Below are positions 1 to 8,690 of a DNA stretch of 64,000 bases, piece by piece. The position numbers were made by a program, and so were the translations under genes. Numbering within the stretch: the stretch's first letter is position 1; every line of letters starts with the position of its first letter. The stretch covers positions 62,001 through 126,000 of the forward strand of contig NZ_JAUYGD010000089.1 in the NCBI RefSeq assembly GCF_030690725.1. Direction: 5' to 3'. The stretch comes from Pseudomonas sp. Lineage in GTDB: Bacteria; Pseudomonadota; Gammaproteobacteria; Pseudomonadales; Pseudomonadaceae. The notes under the pieces were generated by a model. It saw only the letters and a program-made list of their open reading frames with translations. It searched no databases and was not told the origin of the DNA.

Positions 1-42
1 TTGGGCGGCGGCGCGGTAGTCGGTGGAGGCAGAAATGATCAT
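1..42 (-). CDS. lldD: L-lactate dehydrogenase, N-terminal fragment (runs off the window)
   Basis: Only the first 14 codons lie in the window; the gene continues beyond base 1. The visible residues (MIISASTDYRAAAQ) match the start of the FMN-dependent L-lactate dehydrogenase LldD, a membrane-associated enzyme that oxidises L-lactate to pyruvate and passes electrons to the quinone pool. It lies 75 bases downstream of lldP on the same strand, which is the usual lldPD order, so identity rests on both sequence start and context. No catalytic residue is visible in this fragment. Confidence 0.85.
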   Translation of the reverse strand, partial: MIISASTDYRAAAQ

Positions 43-77
43 GGAATCACCCAGGTGGAGAAGAAGGGTTGTTACAA

Positions 78-113
78 CGCTCGGGCGCGCAGTTCGGTTT
101 GCGCGCCCGAGCG
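78..113 (-). other. Hairpin between lldP and lldD
   Basis: A perfect 13-base inverted repeat (78-90 with 101-113) encloses a 10-base loop just after the lldP stop. There is no run of T on the minus strand after it, so it is probably an mRNA-stabilising or partial-termination hairpin that tunes lldP against lldD, not a full terminator. Confidence 0.5.
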
Positions 114-117
114 GTTA

Positions 118-1812
118 TCAGCCTGCCATCAGCGGGTCGCTAACGCCCAGCACATACACGGCAAACAGTGCGATCAGGCCGGTAAACAGCACGTAGTACA
201 GGGTAGGCCAGACGGTCTTGCGCAGGATGCTGCCTTCACGGCCCAGCAGGCCAACCGTGGCGGAAGCGGCGACGACGTTGTGGATCGCCACCATATTGCC
301 GGCGGCGGCGCCAATCGCCTGTACCGCGACAATCAGCGCGCTGGAGATGCCCAGGCTGCTGGCCACACCGAACTGGAACTGGCTGAACATCATATTGCTC
401 ACCGTGTTGGAACCGGCAATAAAGGCGCCCAGGGCACCCACGCTCGGCGCTAGCAACGGATAGATGCCGCCCACACTATCGGCCACCCAGCGCGCCATCA
501 GGATCGGCATGCTCGACAGCTCGGCGGCGTTAACCCCGGAGTTGATCAGGATGCGCACCATCGGCACGGTAAACAGCAGCACGAAGCCGGCGCTCAGCAG
601 CACCCCCGACGACTCCTTCACTGCACTGCCCAGCTCGCGCAGTTTCATGCCGTGGAAGAAGAAGGTGGCGATGACCACGGTGACCAGAATCCCGCCCGGC
701 AGGTACAGCGGCTGGAAGTTGGCGCTGATCCCGGTTTCGCCGAGTAGGTCGGGGAAGTTCAGCATCACCGCTTTCAATGCGGCGCTGACCTCGGGAAATA
801 CCCGGCTGATCACCAGCAGCGCGCCCACCAGCACGTAGGGCAGCCATGCACGCAGGGCGCTCATTGGCTTGGCAGTCAGTTGGTCGAGTTTCATCTCGAT
901 GGTGCCCAGCCATTCGGCTGGCCATTTGTCCGCCGGGGCGAAATCCCAGGTGGTTTTTGGCAGCAGAAAGCCCATGCGCGCGGCGCTGGTGACAATCGCC
1001 AGGCCAATCAAACCACCGGCCAGAGAAGGAAATTCAGGGCCGAGGAATACACCGGTCAACGCGTAAGGGATGGTGAACGCCAGGCCGGCGAATATCGCGA
1101 ATGGCAGCACTGCAAAACCGGCTTTCCAGCTTTTCTCTGTGCCGAAGAAGCGCGTCAGCATCAGCACCATAATCAGCGGCATCACGGTTCCGACAACGGC
1201 GTGGATGATTGCCACTTCACTGGTGATCAACTGCAGAAACTGCGCCCAGGACGAACCTTGCTCAACCAGCTGTGCGCCAATGGTGGCTGAGTCCAGGCCG
1301 GTATTGACCCCAACGATGATCGGCGTACCCACCGCGCCGAAGGACACCGGCGTGCTTTGCACCAGCATGCCGAGCATCACTGCGGCCATGGCCGGGAAGC
1401 CGATGGCCACCAGCAGCGGCGCGGCGATGGCAGCGGGCGTGCCGAAGCCGGACGCGCCCTCGATAAAGCAGCCGAACAGCCAGGCGATGATGATCGCCTG
1501 AATGCGCCGGTCCGGGCTGATGGTGGCAAAGCCGGCGCGAATCGCAGTGATGCCGCCGGAATGCTTGAGGGTGTTAAGCAGCAGGATCGCGCCGAAGATG
1601 ATCCACAGCAGCCCAAGGGTAATCAGCAAGCCTTGCACGGTGGAGGCCAGTACGCGGTTAAAGCTCATGTCCCAGGCAAACAGCGCCACGCCTGCGGTGA
1701 GCAGGTAAACCAGGGGCATTGCATGTTTGGCCGGCCAGCGCAGACCGATCAACAGCACGGCGGCGAGCAGGATGGGCGAGAACGCCAGTAGGGCAAGAAG
1801 ACCTGTCGACAT
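118..1812 (-). CDS. lldP: L-lactate permease
   Basis: A 564-residue polytopic inner-membrane protein of the LctP/LldP lactate permease family, which takes up L-lactate (often also D-lactate and glycolate) with protons. Hydrophobic segments run along the whole length, and family-typical stretches such as FGCFIEGASGFGTPAAIAAP and STPVSFGAVGTPI are present. The length is normal. The ATG at 1812 follows a good AAGGAG site. The gene is followed by lldD and is divergent from lldR, so its promoter should be under LldR control through the palindrome at 1951-1967. No defect is seen. Confidence 0.95.
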   Translation of the reverse strand: MSTGLLALLAFSPILLAAVLLIGLRWPAKHAMPLVYLLTAGVALFAWDMSFNRVLASTVQGLLITLGLLWIIFGAILLLNTLKHSGGITAIRAGFATISPDRRIQAIIIAWLFGCFIEGASGFGTPAAIAAPLLVAIGFPAMAAVMLGMLVQSTPVSFGAVGTPIIVGVNTGLDSATIGAQLVEQGSSWAQFLQLITSEVAIIHAVVGTVMPLIMVLMLTRFFGTEKSWKAGFAVLPFAIFAGLAFTIPYALTGVFLGPEFPSLAGGLIGLAIVTSAARMGFLLPKTTWDFAPADKWPAEWLGTIEMKLDQLTAKPMSALRAWLPYVLVGALLVISRVFPEVSAALKAVMLNFPDLLGETGISANFQPLYLPGGILVTVVIATFFFHGMKLRELGSAVKESSGVLLSAGFVLLFTVPMVRILINSGVNAAELSSMPILMARWVADSVGGIYPLLAPSVGALGAFIAGSNTVSNMMFSQFQFGVASSLGISSALIVAVQAIGAAAGNMVAIHNVVAASATVGLLGREGSILRKTVWPTLYYVLFTGLIALFAVYVLGVSDPLMAG

Positions 1813-1950
1813 GGTGGTCTCTCCTTAACGCTGCGCGATGCGCATGGGTGAATGCGGGTGCGCATCGGGCTGTAGCGCTGCGGCGGATATAAGCAATAGA
1901 GCCGGCATGGGGAGACCTCGTAGGATTCTTGGAATTGTTTTAGTGTGGTT

Positions 1951-1967
1951 AATTGGTAATACCAATT
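1951..1967. promoter_or_regulatory. Palindromic operator, probable LldR site
   Basis: AATTGGTAATACCAATT is a perfect 7-base dyad with a 3-base centre, lying between divergent lldP and lldR. It matches the TTGGT-N3-ACCAA pattern known for PdhR/LldR-type FadR-subfamily regulators. On the minus strand its right half can act as part of a -35 (TTGGTA, 17 bases, TAAAAC) for lldP, so binding would block lldPD transcription. Confidence 0.8.
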
Positions 1968-2021
1968 TACAAGACTGCGCGGTCAGGGTAAAAGTGCGGC
2001 CTCTAGCCTGTCAATTAGCTG

Positions 2022-2043
2022 CCTTACGACTTTGGTCGTAAGG
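2022..2043. promoter_or_regulatory. 9-base inverted repeat upstream of lldR
   Basis: CCTTACGAC and GTCGTAAGG flank TTTG, a perfect dyad about 95 bases before the lldR start. It differs from the LldR palindrome, so it may bind a second regulator (for instance a LuxR-type response regulator) or form a hairpin in the lldR leader. The rest of the 325-base stretch between lldP and lldR shows no gene. Confidence 0.45.
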
Positions 2044-2137
2044 GCTCGTCTTGCTAGGCCGGGGCGGCGGCGATAGGCTTGCCGGGAGAGGGCCGCAAAG
2101 GCCCGTGGCAGGTGGTCAAACCAATGGAGTGCGGGCT

Positions 2138-2908
2138 ATGGAAGTGGGATCGGTGCGCCAACGCCGTTTGTCGGACGATATCGTCAGCCAACTGGAAACC
2201 ATGATCCTCGAAGGCACGCTCAAGGCCGGCGAACGTCTACCGGCGGAACGCGTATTGTCTGAGCAGTTCGGCGTCTCGCGGCCCTCACTGCGTGAAGCGA
2301 TTCAGAAACTGGCAGCCAAGGGCCTGTTGGTCAGCCGCCATGGCGGTGGCAACTATGTGGCGGAAACCCTCGGCTCGACTTTCAGTGACCCGCTGCTGCA
2401 CCTGCTGGAAAGCAACCCCGAAGCCCAGCGCGACCTGCTGGAATTTCGCCACACCCTGGAAGGCTCCTGCGCGTTTTACGCCGCTCAGCGTGCCACCGAA
2501 CTGGATCGCCAGCGCCTGACCGACGCCTTTGCCACGCTGCAGGATTGCTACAGCCGCAGCGGCAAGGTGACCCGTGCCGAAGAAGGCGCAGCCGATGCCA
2601 ACTTCCACCTGGCGATTGCCGAGGCCAGCCACAACGCCGTGCTGCTGCACACCATTCGCGGGCTGTTCGACCTGCTCAAACGCAACGTGGTGACCAATAT
2701 CGGCGGTATGTACGCCCAGCGTGATGAAACCCGCGACATGCTGATCGAACAGCACCGCGCCTTGTTCCAGGCCATTATCGAAGGCCGTGCCGAAGACGCC
2801 CGCGCGCTGTCCAACCGGCATATCGACTATGTGCAGGAAGTACTGGCCGAGGTGCAGCAACAGGCGCGCCGCGAAGAGCGCGCCCAGCGCCGGGGCAGTA
2901 CGCGTTAG
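2138..2908 (+). CDS. lldR: Lactate-responsive GntR/FadR-family regulator
   Basis: A 256-residue transcription factor. The N-terminal winged helix-turn-helix (about residues 11-75, with LPAERVLSEQFGVSRPSLRE) is followed by an FCD ligand domain (about 95-235) that holds the usual acidic and His positions (DANFHLAIAEASHN, EQHRALF, SNRHIDY). Family knowledge: LldR represses lldPD and is released by lactate. The ATG at 2138 has GGAG about nine bases upstream; a longer frame starting at 2051 lacks family similarity in its extension. It is divergent from lldP. Its stop overlaps by a few bases the stop of the convergent histidine kinase gene. Confidence 0.9.
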   Translation: MEVGSVRQRRLSDDIVSQLETMILEGTLKAGERLPAERVLSEQFGVSRPSLREAIQKLAAKGLLVSRHGGGNYVAETLGSTFSDPLLHLLESNPEAQRDLLEFRHTLEGSCAFYAAQRATELDRQRLTDAFATLQDCYSRSGKVTRAEEGAADANFHLAIAEASHNAVLLHTIRGLFDLLKRNVVTNIGGMYAQRDETRDMLIEQHRALFQAIIEGRAEDARALSNRHIDYVQEVLAEVQQQARREERAQRRGSTR

Positions 2909-4374
2909 CGTCTGGGCAGGCGCACCGCGACTTCCAGACCGCCGAGGGGCGAGTCGCTCAGGCTGATGCTGGCGCGGTGCAGCTCTACCACCCGTAGCAC
3001 GATGGACAGGCCCAGCCCCGCGCCCTGACCGTCGCCAAGTCGATAGAAACGCTCGAAGAGTTTTTCCCGCAGCGCTTCATCCACGCCCGGGCCACTGTCC
3101 TGCACGCGCAGCACGATGGCATCCGCCTGAGCCTCCAGCTGCACTTGAATGCGTCCGCCGTCGGGGGTGTATTGCACGGCATTGCTGATCAGGTTCTGCA
3201 GCAAGGTGCCGAGGCTTGGGCCATCGGCGAGTAGCTGATAATCGGCCGGTTCAACGGCCTCCAGATTGAGCTCCTGATGGCGTTCTAGGGCTAGCGGAAT
3301 CAGTTCTGCCAACTCGTTGCGCACAAACCCGAGCAGGTCCAGTTCGCGCATGGCCAGTTGCGTCACATTGGGTTCCAGTCGCGCCAGGGTCAGCAGTTGC
3401 GCCACCACCCGAGTGGCGCGCTCGACCCCGCTACCCAGCTGACGCAGGGCATCGTTGCGGTCTTGCGGATCGGGAGCTTCCAGGGCGTTCTGCGCGTGGA
3501 TGCGCAGCACCGCCAATGGCGTGCGCAGTTCATGGGCGGCGTCGGCAATAAAGCGCTTTTCCTGATCCAGCAACTGGTTGACCTGCATCAGCAGGCGGTT
3601 AAGCGAGGCGCCCATCGGCTCCAGTTCCTGCGGCAGCGGGCCGAAGGTCAGCGGCGCGAGGTTGTCCGGTGCGCGCGCCTTGATTGATTCGGCCATGCGC
3701 TGCAGCGGGCGCAAACCAAACCCCACGGCCAGCCAGAGCAGCAGGGCCAGCAGCGGCAGGCCAATCAGCAGCGGTTGCAGGGTGCGCCGGGCAATCTTGC
3801 CGGACAGCTCGCCGCGCACGTCTTCGCGCTCACCCACCAGTACCCAGTGATGGTCAACGTTGTCGTGCAGCACAAACACCCGCCAGCGGTGCGCACCCAA
3901 GGTCAGGGTGTGGTAACCACTAAGGTATTTGGCCAGGCGGTTGAGGCGTTCGCTCAGTGGTTGCTCGCCGGCCGGTAGGTTAAGGCCGAGCTGGGCAATC
4001 ATCTCCATCAGCAGGCCTTTGGGCGCGCTGGCGGACTGGAATACCAGCTCGCCGTTGTCATCGAGCATCTGGAAGGCCAGCTTGCTCTCGTAATCGTGTC
4101 CCAGCAGGCCATCGAGGTTGCGCGGGCTGTTTTTCAGCAGCAGGGCTTCGTCCAGTGCCGCCTGCAAATCGCGGCGCGAATCGGCAGACAGCTCATGGCG
4201 TACCAGGCCCATAAGCATGCGCGAGGTCTGCGCCAGCTGGGCGTCGAACAGCTCTTCCACTTCATGGCTGGCATCGCGGTAAATCTTGTGGCTGATCAGC
4301 CCCAGGGAAACGCTCAACAAAGTCAGCAGCAATACCAGCAAACGCGCGCGGATCGAGCGCAACAACTTCGGCAT
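2905..4374 (-). CDS. QseC/PmrB-type sensor histidine kinase
   Basis: A 489-residue inner-membrane sensor kinase. TM1 is about residues 10-28, a periplasmic sensor region spans about 29-195, TM2 is about 200-222 and is followed by HAMP. The HisKA motif AAHELRTPLAVL has the phospho-acceptor His281, the N-box is LLQNLISNAVQYTP (about 391-404), and the ATP-binding glycine boxes are DSGPG (426-430) and GAGLGLSIV (451-459). All key residues are present. It is the last gene of the 9.4-2.9 kb operon, one base after its partner regulator. The signal is unknown; general architecture places it with QseC, PmrB and TctE kinases. Confidence 0.88.
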   Translation of the reverse strand: MPKLLRSIRARLLVLLLTLLSVSLGLISHKIYRDASHEVEELFDAQLAQTSRMLMGLVRHELSADSRRDLQAALDEALLLKNSPRNLDGLLGHDYESKLAFQMLDDNGELVFQSASAPKGLLMEMIAQLGLNLPAGEQPLSERLNRLAKYLSGYHTLTLGAHRWRVFVLHDNVDHHWVLVGEREDVRGELSGKIARRTLQPLLIGLPLLALLLWLAVGFGLRPLQRMAESIKARAPDNLAPLTFGPLPQELEPMGASLNRLLMQVNQLLDQEKRFIADAAHELRTPLAVLRIHAQNALEAPDPQDRNDALRQLGSGVERATRVVAQLLTLARLEPNVTQLAMRELDLLGFVRNELAELIPLALERHQELNLEAVEPADYQLLADGPSLGTLLQNLISNAVQYTPDGGRIQVQLEAQADAIVLRVQDSGPGVDEALREKLFERFYRLGDGQGAGLGLSIVLRVVELHRASISLSDSPLGGLEVAVRLPRR

Positions 4375-4375
4375 G

Positions 4376-5032
4376 TTATTTATCCACCAGGTAGCCGACG
4401 CCGCGCACGGTGCGGATCAGCTCGGGAAAGAATTTTTTGCGCAGGTGGTGCACATGCACTTCCAGGGCGTTGCTTTCCAGCTCTTCGTCCCAGCCATAGA
4501 GTGCCTGTTGCAGCTTGTCGCGGGTCATCACCCGGCCCGGCTGGGCGAGCAGTTCGTGCAGCAAAAGGAATTCCTTGCGTGGCAGGTTGACCGCCTGGCC
4601 CTGATAGCTGACGGCTTGGCTGACCGGATCGAGGCTGATGCCACGGTATTCCAGCGCCGGTTGCGGGCGGTTGAAACTGCGCCGCAGCAGGGCGCGCAGG
4701 CGTGCCTTGAGTTCGGCGACATCGAAGGGTTTGACCAGGTAATCATCGGCACCAGCATCCAACCCGGCGATACGGTCGCTGGTGGAGTCACGGGCGGTCA
4801 GCACCAGTACCGGTACCGGGTTGGCGGCGGCGCGCAGGTGCTTGAGCACCTGCAGACCATCCATGCGCGGCAGGCCAAGGTCGAGAATCGCCAGCTCGAA
4901 GCTCTCGCTGGTCAGGGCATGCAGCGCACTGCTGCCATCCTGCACCCAGTCGACGGTATAACCCTCGGGCTTGAGAGCGGTGCGAATACCTTCGCCAAGG
5001 GCTTTGTCGTCTTCGACCAGCAGAATGCGCAT
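4376..5032 (-). CDS. OmpR-family response regulator, QseB/PmrA type
   Basis: A 218-residue two-domain response regulator. The receiver has acidic residues at 8-9, phospho-acceptor Asp51 (LAILDLGLPRMDG), Thr79 and Lys101. The C-terminal winged helix (about 125-217) ends with VHVHHLRKKFFPELIRTVRGVGYLV. It should be phosphorylated by the kinase encoded next to it. QseB and PmrA relatives bind paired TTAA half-sites, and such a pair occurs at the head of this operon (9411-9427), so autoregulation is a reasonable inference. It lies 44 bases after the TPR-protein gene. Confidence 0.9.
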   Translation of the reverse strand: MRILLVEDDKALGEGIRTALKPEGYTVDWVQDGSSALHALTSESFELAILDLGLPRMDGLQVLKHLRAAANPVPVLVLTARDSTSDRIAGLDAGADDYLVKPFDVAELKARLRALLRRSFNRPQPALEYRGISLDPVSQAVSYQGQAVNLPRKEFLLLHELLAQPGRVMTRDKLQQALYGWDEELESNALEVHVHHLRKKFFPELIRTVRGVGYLVDK

Positions 5033-5076
5033 GCAGAGATTCCCAAGTTTTCCTATTCAAGCTCGCGTAGGCGAGA

Positions 5077-5727
5077 CTACTCCAATTCTGCGTTGACCTT
5101 GGCCAGCAACGCCTGAATTTCCTCTTTACGGCCGGCGTCGGCGGACAGGCGATTGGGCCGTGCAGGGGCTAGCAGGGCTTTTTCCAGGGCGGTCTTGGCT
5201 TCCGCAAAGCGTTTGGCGCGGGCCAGGTAGTCGCCATAAAAGTAGTTGGGGTCGATGCCGTCCGGGTTGATCGCCAGGGCCTGCTTGAGCATGGCCTCGG
5301 CTTTCTCATCATCGCCAAAGCCGACCGGCCAGCCGGGTACCTGGTAGTAGAGGCTACCGAGGCTGGTGTAGGCCGAGCCGGACAGCGCCTTGGGGTCCAA
5401 TGCCAGGCCCTGTTCCAGGCTGGCCTTGGCCTCCTTGACCAAGCCGAGGGCACCCAGGCCGCCTTTAGCACCGGCGTAGGTGCTGAGAATGATGCCGTTC
5501 CAGATCTGCAGTTCGGCGGCGTTCGGCTCGGCGGCGACGGCTTTTTGCGCTTGCTCGCTGAGGCTGGCGAAGGCTTTTTCGTGTTGTTCCTTGGGCAACT
5601 GGTAATTGATCTCGGCCCAGCGGTCCTGCAAGTTTTGCAGTTGCGCCTGGCCCTGTTCGCTGAGGGCAAAGCTGGGCAGGCTGGTGAGGCAGAGCAGGGT
5701 GCAGGCGGCGGTACGGATAAGCTTCAT
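5077..5727 (-). CDS. Periplasmic TPR-repeat protein
   Basis: A 216-residue protein with a clear signal peptide (KLIRTAACTLLCLTSLPSFA, cleavage near residue 22) and helical repeats of tetratricopeptide type from about residue 60 onward (for example ALAINPDGIDPNYFYGDYLARAKRFAEAKTALEKAL). It is probably exported and acts as a protein-binding scaffold; no enzyme motif is visible. It starts 12 bases after the dehydrogenase gene and precedes the two-component system, so it is part of the operon and could link the biosynthetic genes to the sensor. Specific function is not recognised. Confidence 0.75.
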   Translation of the reverse strand: MKLIRTAACTLLCLTSLPSFALSEQGQAQLQNLQDRWAEINYQLPKEQHEKAFASLSEQAQKAVAAEPNAAELQIWNGIILSTYAGAKGGLGALGLVKEAKASLEQGLALDPKALSGSAYTSLGSLYYQVPGWPVGFGDDEKAEAMLKQALAINPDGIDPNYFYGDYLARAKRFAEAKTALEKALLAPARPNRLSADAGRKEEIQALLAKVNAELE

Positions 5728-5739
5728 CGGGGTGTCCTC

Positions 5740-6531
5740 TTAGGGTTTGCTGCGGGCAAAGCGCTGGATAATCGGTAGTTGTTTGCGCAGCGCCTGGTCG
5801 ACCAGGCGCGGCAGCAGGCTGTTGAGGCGCACAAAGAGTTGTTCCGGCCAGCCCAGGTAGCGTTCCTCGCGCTCATGGCGAATGGCCGCCAGCAGCTGCT
5901 GGGCCACGCTGTGCGGGTCGTCCATGGCGACGTTCAGCTCATCATTCATGGCCACCACGTTGGCTGCGTTCATGCTGGTGCGGGTGGCGCGTGGAGCGAA
6001 GTAGAGAACCTTGATCTGGGTGTCGGCCAACTCGCGGCGCAGCGCTTCGGAGAAGCCGCGCAGGGCGAACTTGCTGGCGCAGTAGGTGCTGAAACCGGGG
6101 TAACCGATAGAGCCGAAGGTCGAACCGAGGTTGACCACCAGGGCCCGGCCCTGTTGCCGCAGCAGCGGCAGCAGGCGATGGGTCAGTTGCAGGGTGGCGG
6201 TGACGTTGAGTTCGATCAGCTCGGCGATGGCGGTTTCATCATGCTGCTCCAGCAGGCCGAAGTGATTGACCCCCGCAGCATTGATCAGCGTGTTGATCCC
6301 GCCGAAACGCTGCGCGGCAGCCACCACAGCCTCACGGCCGCTGCGTTGGCAGATATCTGCGGCCACCACCGTGACCTTGCCGGGGTTGGCCTCAGCCAGT
6401 GCATGCAACGCTTCGGCTTGGCGGCCAACCAGCAGCAGGTGTGCGCCTTCAAGCAGTAGAGCGGCGATCAGTGCCTGGCCGATTCCGCCACTGGCGCCGG
6501 TTATGACGGCGCGGCATTCAGGAATATTCAT
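5740..6531 (-). CDS. Short-chain dehydrogenase/reductase
   Basis: A 263-residue SDR-family oxidoreductase. The nucleotide-binding motif TGASGGIG is at residues 11-18, INAAG follows near 83-87, and the catalytic Ser137, Tyr150 and Lys154 (YCASK) are all in place, so it should be active with NAD(H) or NADP(H). Substrate is not known. Context (acyl ligase, putative di-iron enzyme, thermostable-hemolysin-family protein) suggests a ketone or aldehyde made from an activated acid. It starts nine bases after the preceding gene. C-terminal residues after 215 resemble membrane-associated lipid-modifying SDRs. Confidence 0.88.
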   Translation of the reverse strand: MNIPECRAVITGASGGIGQALIAALLLEGAHLLLVGRQAEALHALAEANPGKVTVVAADICQRSGREAVVAAAQRFGGINTLINAAGVNHFGLLEQHDETAIAELIELNVTATLQLTHRLLPLLRQQGRALVVNLGSTFGSIGYPGFSTYCASKFALRGFSEALRRELADTQIKVLYFAPRATRTSMNAANVVAMNDELNVAMDDPHSVAQQLLAAIRHEREERYLGWPEQLFVRLNSLLPRLVDQALRKQLPIIQRFARSKP

Positions 6532-6540
6532 CGGTAGTCC

Positions 6541-7194
6541 TCAGGCGCTTAGGGGCAGGCTGCGGAATATGTCGCCGTACAGGCGATAGACCACCTTGGC
6601 GGTGTGCACCACGGCAGCTTTGTCATCGTCGTTGTCGAGCTGATTCATCAGGCGTTTGAAGAACTCGATATGTTCCAGATCCAGGCTGCCGTGGGAACTC
6701 AGGTAGCTGAAGGCCTTGTTAGGCAGTTGCAGCTTGTCCTGAATCACCCCAGCGACCTGGGTGGCGAGGGCGATGCTGGTGCCTTCCAGCACATTGACCA
6801 TGCCAAAGAAGCTCACCGGGTTGTGCCGGGCGATGCGGTCGTAGACGTAACTGACCATCAGTTCGGTCGGCAGCTTGGGCGTGCCGTGGCGCACCGCTTC
6901 TTTGTCTGCACCGCACACGGCGATATCGTTGAGCACCCATTCCTGGTGGCCCGTTTCTTCCTCGATGTATTCGCCGATAGCTTCGCGCAACCACTCCAGC
7001 CGTTCTGGCAAGCGCGCGCCGCAGGCCATCAGCAAGGGCACGGTGTGTTTAACGTGGTGATAAGCCTCGGTGAGAAAGGCCACGTAGCTGTTCAGGCTGA
7101 CGGTGCCAGCCATGGCCTGGGCAATGATCGGCGCACTGAGCAGGTAATTGCGTTCAGCGCTGGTGTGTTCAAGCAGGGATTCGTAGAAGCTCAT
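6541..7194 (-). CDS. Haem-oxygenase-like (TenA-fold) putative di-iron enzyme
   Basis: A 217-residue helical protein that fits the TenA/haem-oxygenase-like superfamily. Possible metal ligands are spaced as in haem-oxygenase-like di-iron oxidases: Glu43 with His47, Glu80 with His83 (EEETGHQEW), Glu137, and Asp172 with His175 (LDLEHIEFF). It does not resemble the thiaminase TenA or the alkene-forming enzyme UndA at sequence level as far as I can recall them. ATG overlaps the ligase stop (ATGA), which implies translational coupling. I infer oxidation of an acyl or aminoacyl intermediate made by the neighbours; the reaction is unknown. Confidence 0.75.
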   Translation of the reverse strand: MSFYESLLEHTSAERNYLLSAPIIAQAMAGTVSLNSYVAFLTEAYHHVKHTVPLLMACGARLPERLEWLREAIGEYIEEETGHQEWVLNDIAVCGADKEAVRHGTPKLPTELMVSYVYDRIARHNPVSFFGMVNVLEGTSIALATQVAGVIQDKLQLPNKAFSYLSSHGSLDLEHIEFFKRLMNQLDNDDDKAAVVHTAKVVYRLYGDIFRSLPLSA

Positions 7195-8690
7195 CAGGCA
7201 TCTCCATAGCAGGATTCGGTGGCCATCAATTGCTCGATGGCGTGCTGGTAGTGGTTAAGCAGGGCTAAACGCCGCAGGCGGCCATTGCTGGTGGCCAGCG
7301 CATTGGCACTGCTGAAAGGTTGTTCGGCGCGCAGCCAGTGGTGCACGCGGGCGTAGTCGGGCAGGGCTTGGTTGGCCGTCGCCACGGCCTCCGCCAGTTG
7401 GCTGTCGCTGGTATTCGGGAAGCGCGGCACTAGCACGGCAACGTTGCCGGGCAGTGCTTCGCCATGCAGCCAGGCCTGGGCGATTGGCAGTTGCTGGACC
7501 AACTCGGCCTCGACCCATTCCGGGTTTACGTTGCGGCCAAAGGCGGTGATGAACTGGTGTTTCTTGCGCCCGTGCAGTACTAGGAATGGTCCGTCGAAAT
7601 GGCCCAGATCACCGGTGCCCAGCCACTCCTCGTCAGGGCATGGTTCGCCCAGGTAACCAAGCAGGCGTGGGCCTTGGACCATCACCTCGCCGTCTGTAGC
7701 CAGGCGTACCTGCAGGTGTGGCAACGGTTGGCCGACGGTGCCGATACGGCGGTTTTCCGGGGTGTTCAGGCACACCACCGACGCACACTCGGACAGGCCG
7801 TAGCCCTCGAACACCGGCAGCCCCAGGGCGTCGGCACGTTGCAGCAATTGGCTGGCGATGCGGCCACCGCCGACGGCGATAAAACGCAGGCTGCTCGGCA
7901 GGGGTAGGCGATTTTCGCCGGCGCTGACCAGCGCCAGCAGCAGTTGCGGTAGCAGGATCAGGCTATTGGGCTGCGCCTGAGCTAGGGCGCCGAGAAAGCG
8001 CGGCAGATCGAACTGGCTGGCACCGAGCAGACCGATCTGCGCCATCGGCATCAATTCAATCCGTGCGCCGGCCAGCAGAGGGGCATAGACCCCGGCAATG
8101 TTCTCCAGCAGGGTGGCCAGCGGCAGGACGCACAGGTGGCGTTCGACCGCGCAGCTGGCGCTGGCCTGCACCAGGCTCTGCGCCACCGCCAGTTGTGTGG
8201 CGATATCCAGGCATACACCTTTGGGTTGCCCGGTGGTGCCGGAGGTGTAGGTGATTTTGCAGGTGCCGACCGGCAACGCGCTGACCTGCGCCCGTGGGCG
8301 TTGCAGCACAGTGGTGGTAGCGGTTACTGCAATCGCCGCTGCGCTTGCGCTGAAACCCAGTGCGTTGAATAGCGGGCTGGCCGGGCCGATCAGGCAGTCA
8401 ATGCCTGCGCTATCGAGGACATGCGTCTGCTGGCTGCTGGAAAAGAATCCCGGCACGGGCACGCAGACCAGCCCGGCATGCAGGGCGGCGAGGTCCCAGA
8501 GTACCCAGTCGATGCCGTTATCCAGGGCCAGGGCAACCCGCTGCGCGCCAAGCGCCAGCAGTTGCGTACTGCGCTGCTCGACCTCGCTTAGCAGTTGGGC
8601 GTAGCTCAGCTGCCTGTCGCCTTCACGCAAAGCGATGGCGTCGCCAAGGGCTGCTAGGCGATTGAAGAGTAATTCAGCGGCAGGCCACAT
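7194..8690 (-). CDS. AMP-binding acyl ligase (ANL superfamily)
   Basis: A 498-residue adenylate-forming enzyme that would activate a carboxylic acid to acyl-AMP and then probably acyl-CoA or another thioester. The P-loop TSGTTGQPKG, the GYGLSECASVV motif and the GTGDLG motif are all visible, followed by a C-terminal lid domain. The start at 8690 is preferred because GGAGG lies nine bases before it; a longer frame to 8744 would overlap the upstream gene by 71 bases. With the chosen start the overlap is 17 bases. The acid used is unknown; proximity to a thermostable-hemolysin-family gene suggests a fatty acid. Confidence 0.85.
   Translation of the reverse strand: MWPAAELLFNRLAALGDAIALREGDRQLSYAQLLSEVEQRSTQLLALGAQRVALALDNGIDWVLWDLAALHAGLVCVPVPGFFSSSQQTHVLDSAGIDCLIGPASPLFNALGFSASAAAIAVTATTTVLQRPRAQVSALPVGTCKITYTSGTTGQPKGVCLDIATQLAVAQSLVQASASCAVERHLCVLPLATLLENIAGVYAPLLAGARIELMPMAQIGLLGASQFDLPRFLGALAQAQPNSLILLPQLLLALVSAGENRLPLPSSLRFIAVGGGRIASQLLQRADALGLPVFEGYGLSECASVVCLNTPENRRIGTVGQPLPHLQVRLATDGEVMVQGPRLLGYLGEPCPDEEWLGTGDLGHFDGPFLVLHGRKKHQFITAFGRNVNPEWVEAELVQQLPIAQAWLHGEALPGNVAVLVPRFPNTSDSQLAEAVATANQALPDYARVHHWLRAEQPFSSANALATSNGRLRRLALLNHYQHAIEQLMATESCYGDA

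Noticed and set aside
2138..2908. lldR start at 2051 (285 residues)
   Set aside because: The extra 29 residues lack family similarity and the ATG at 2138 has its own GGAG site.
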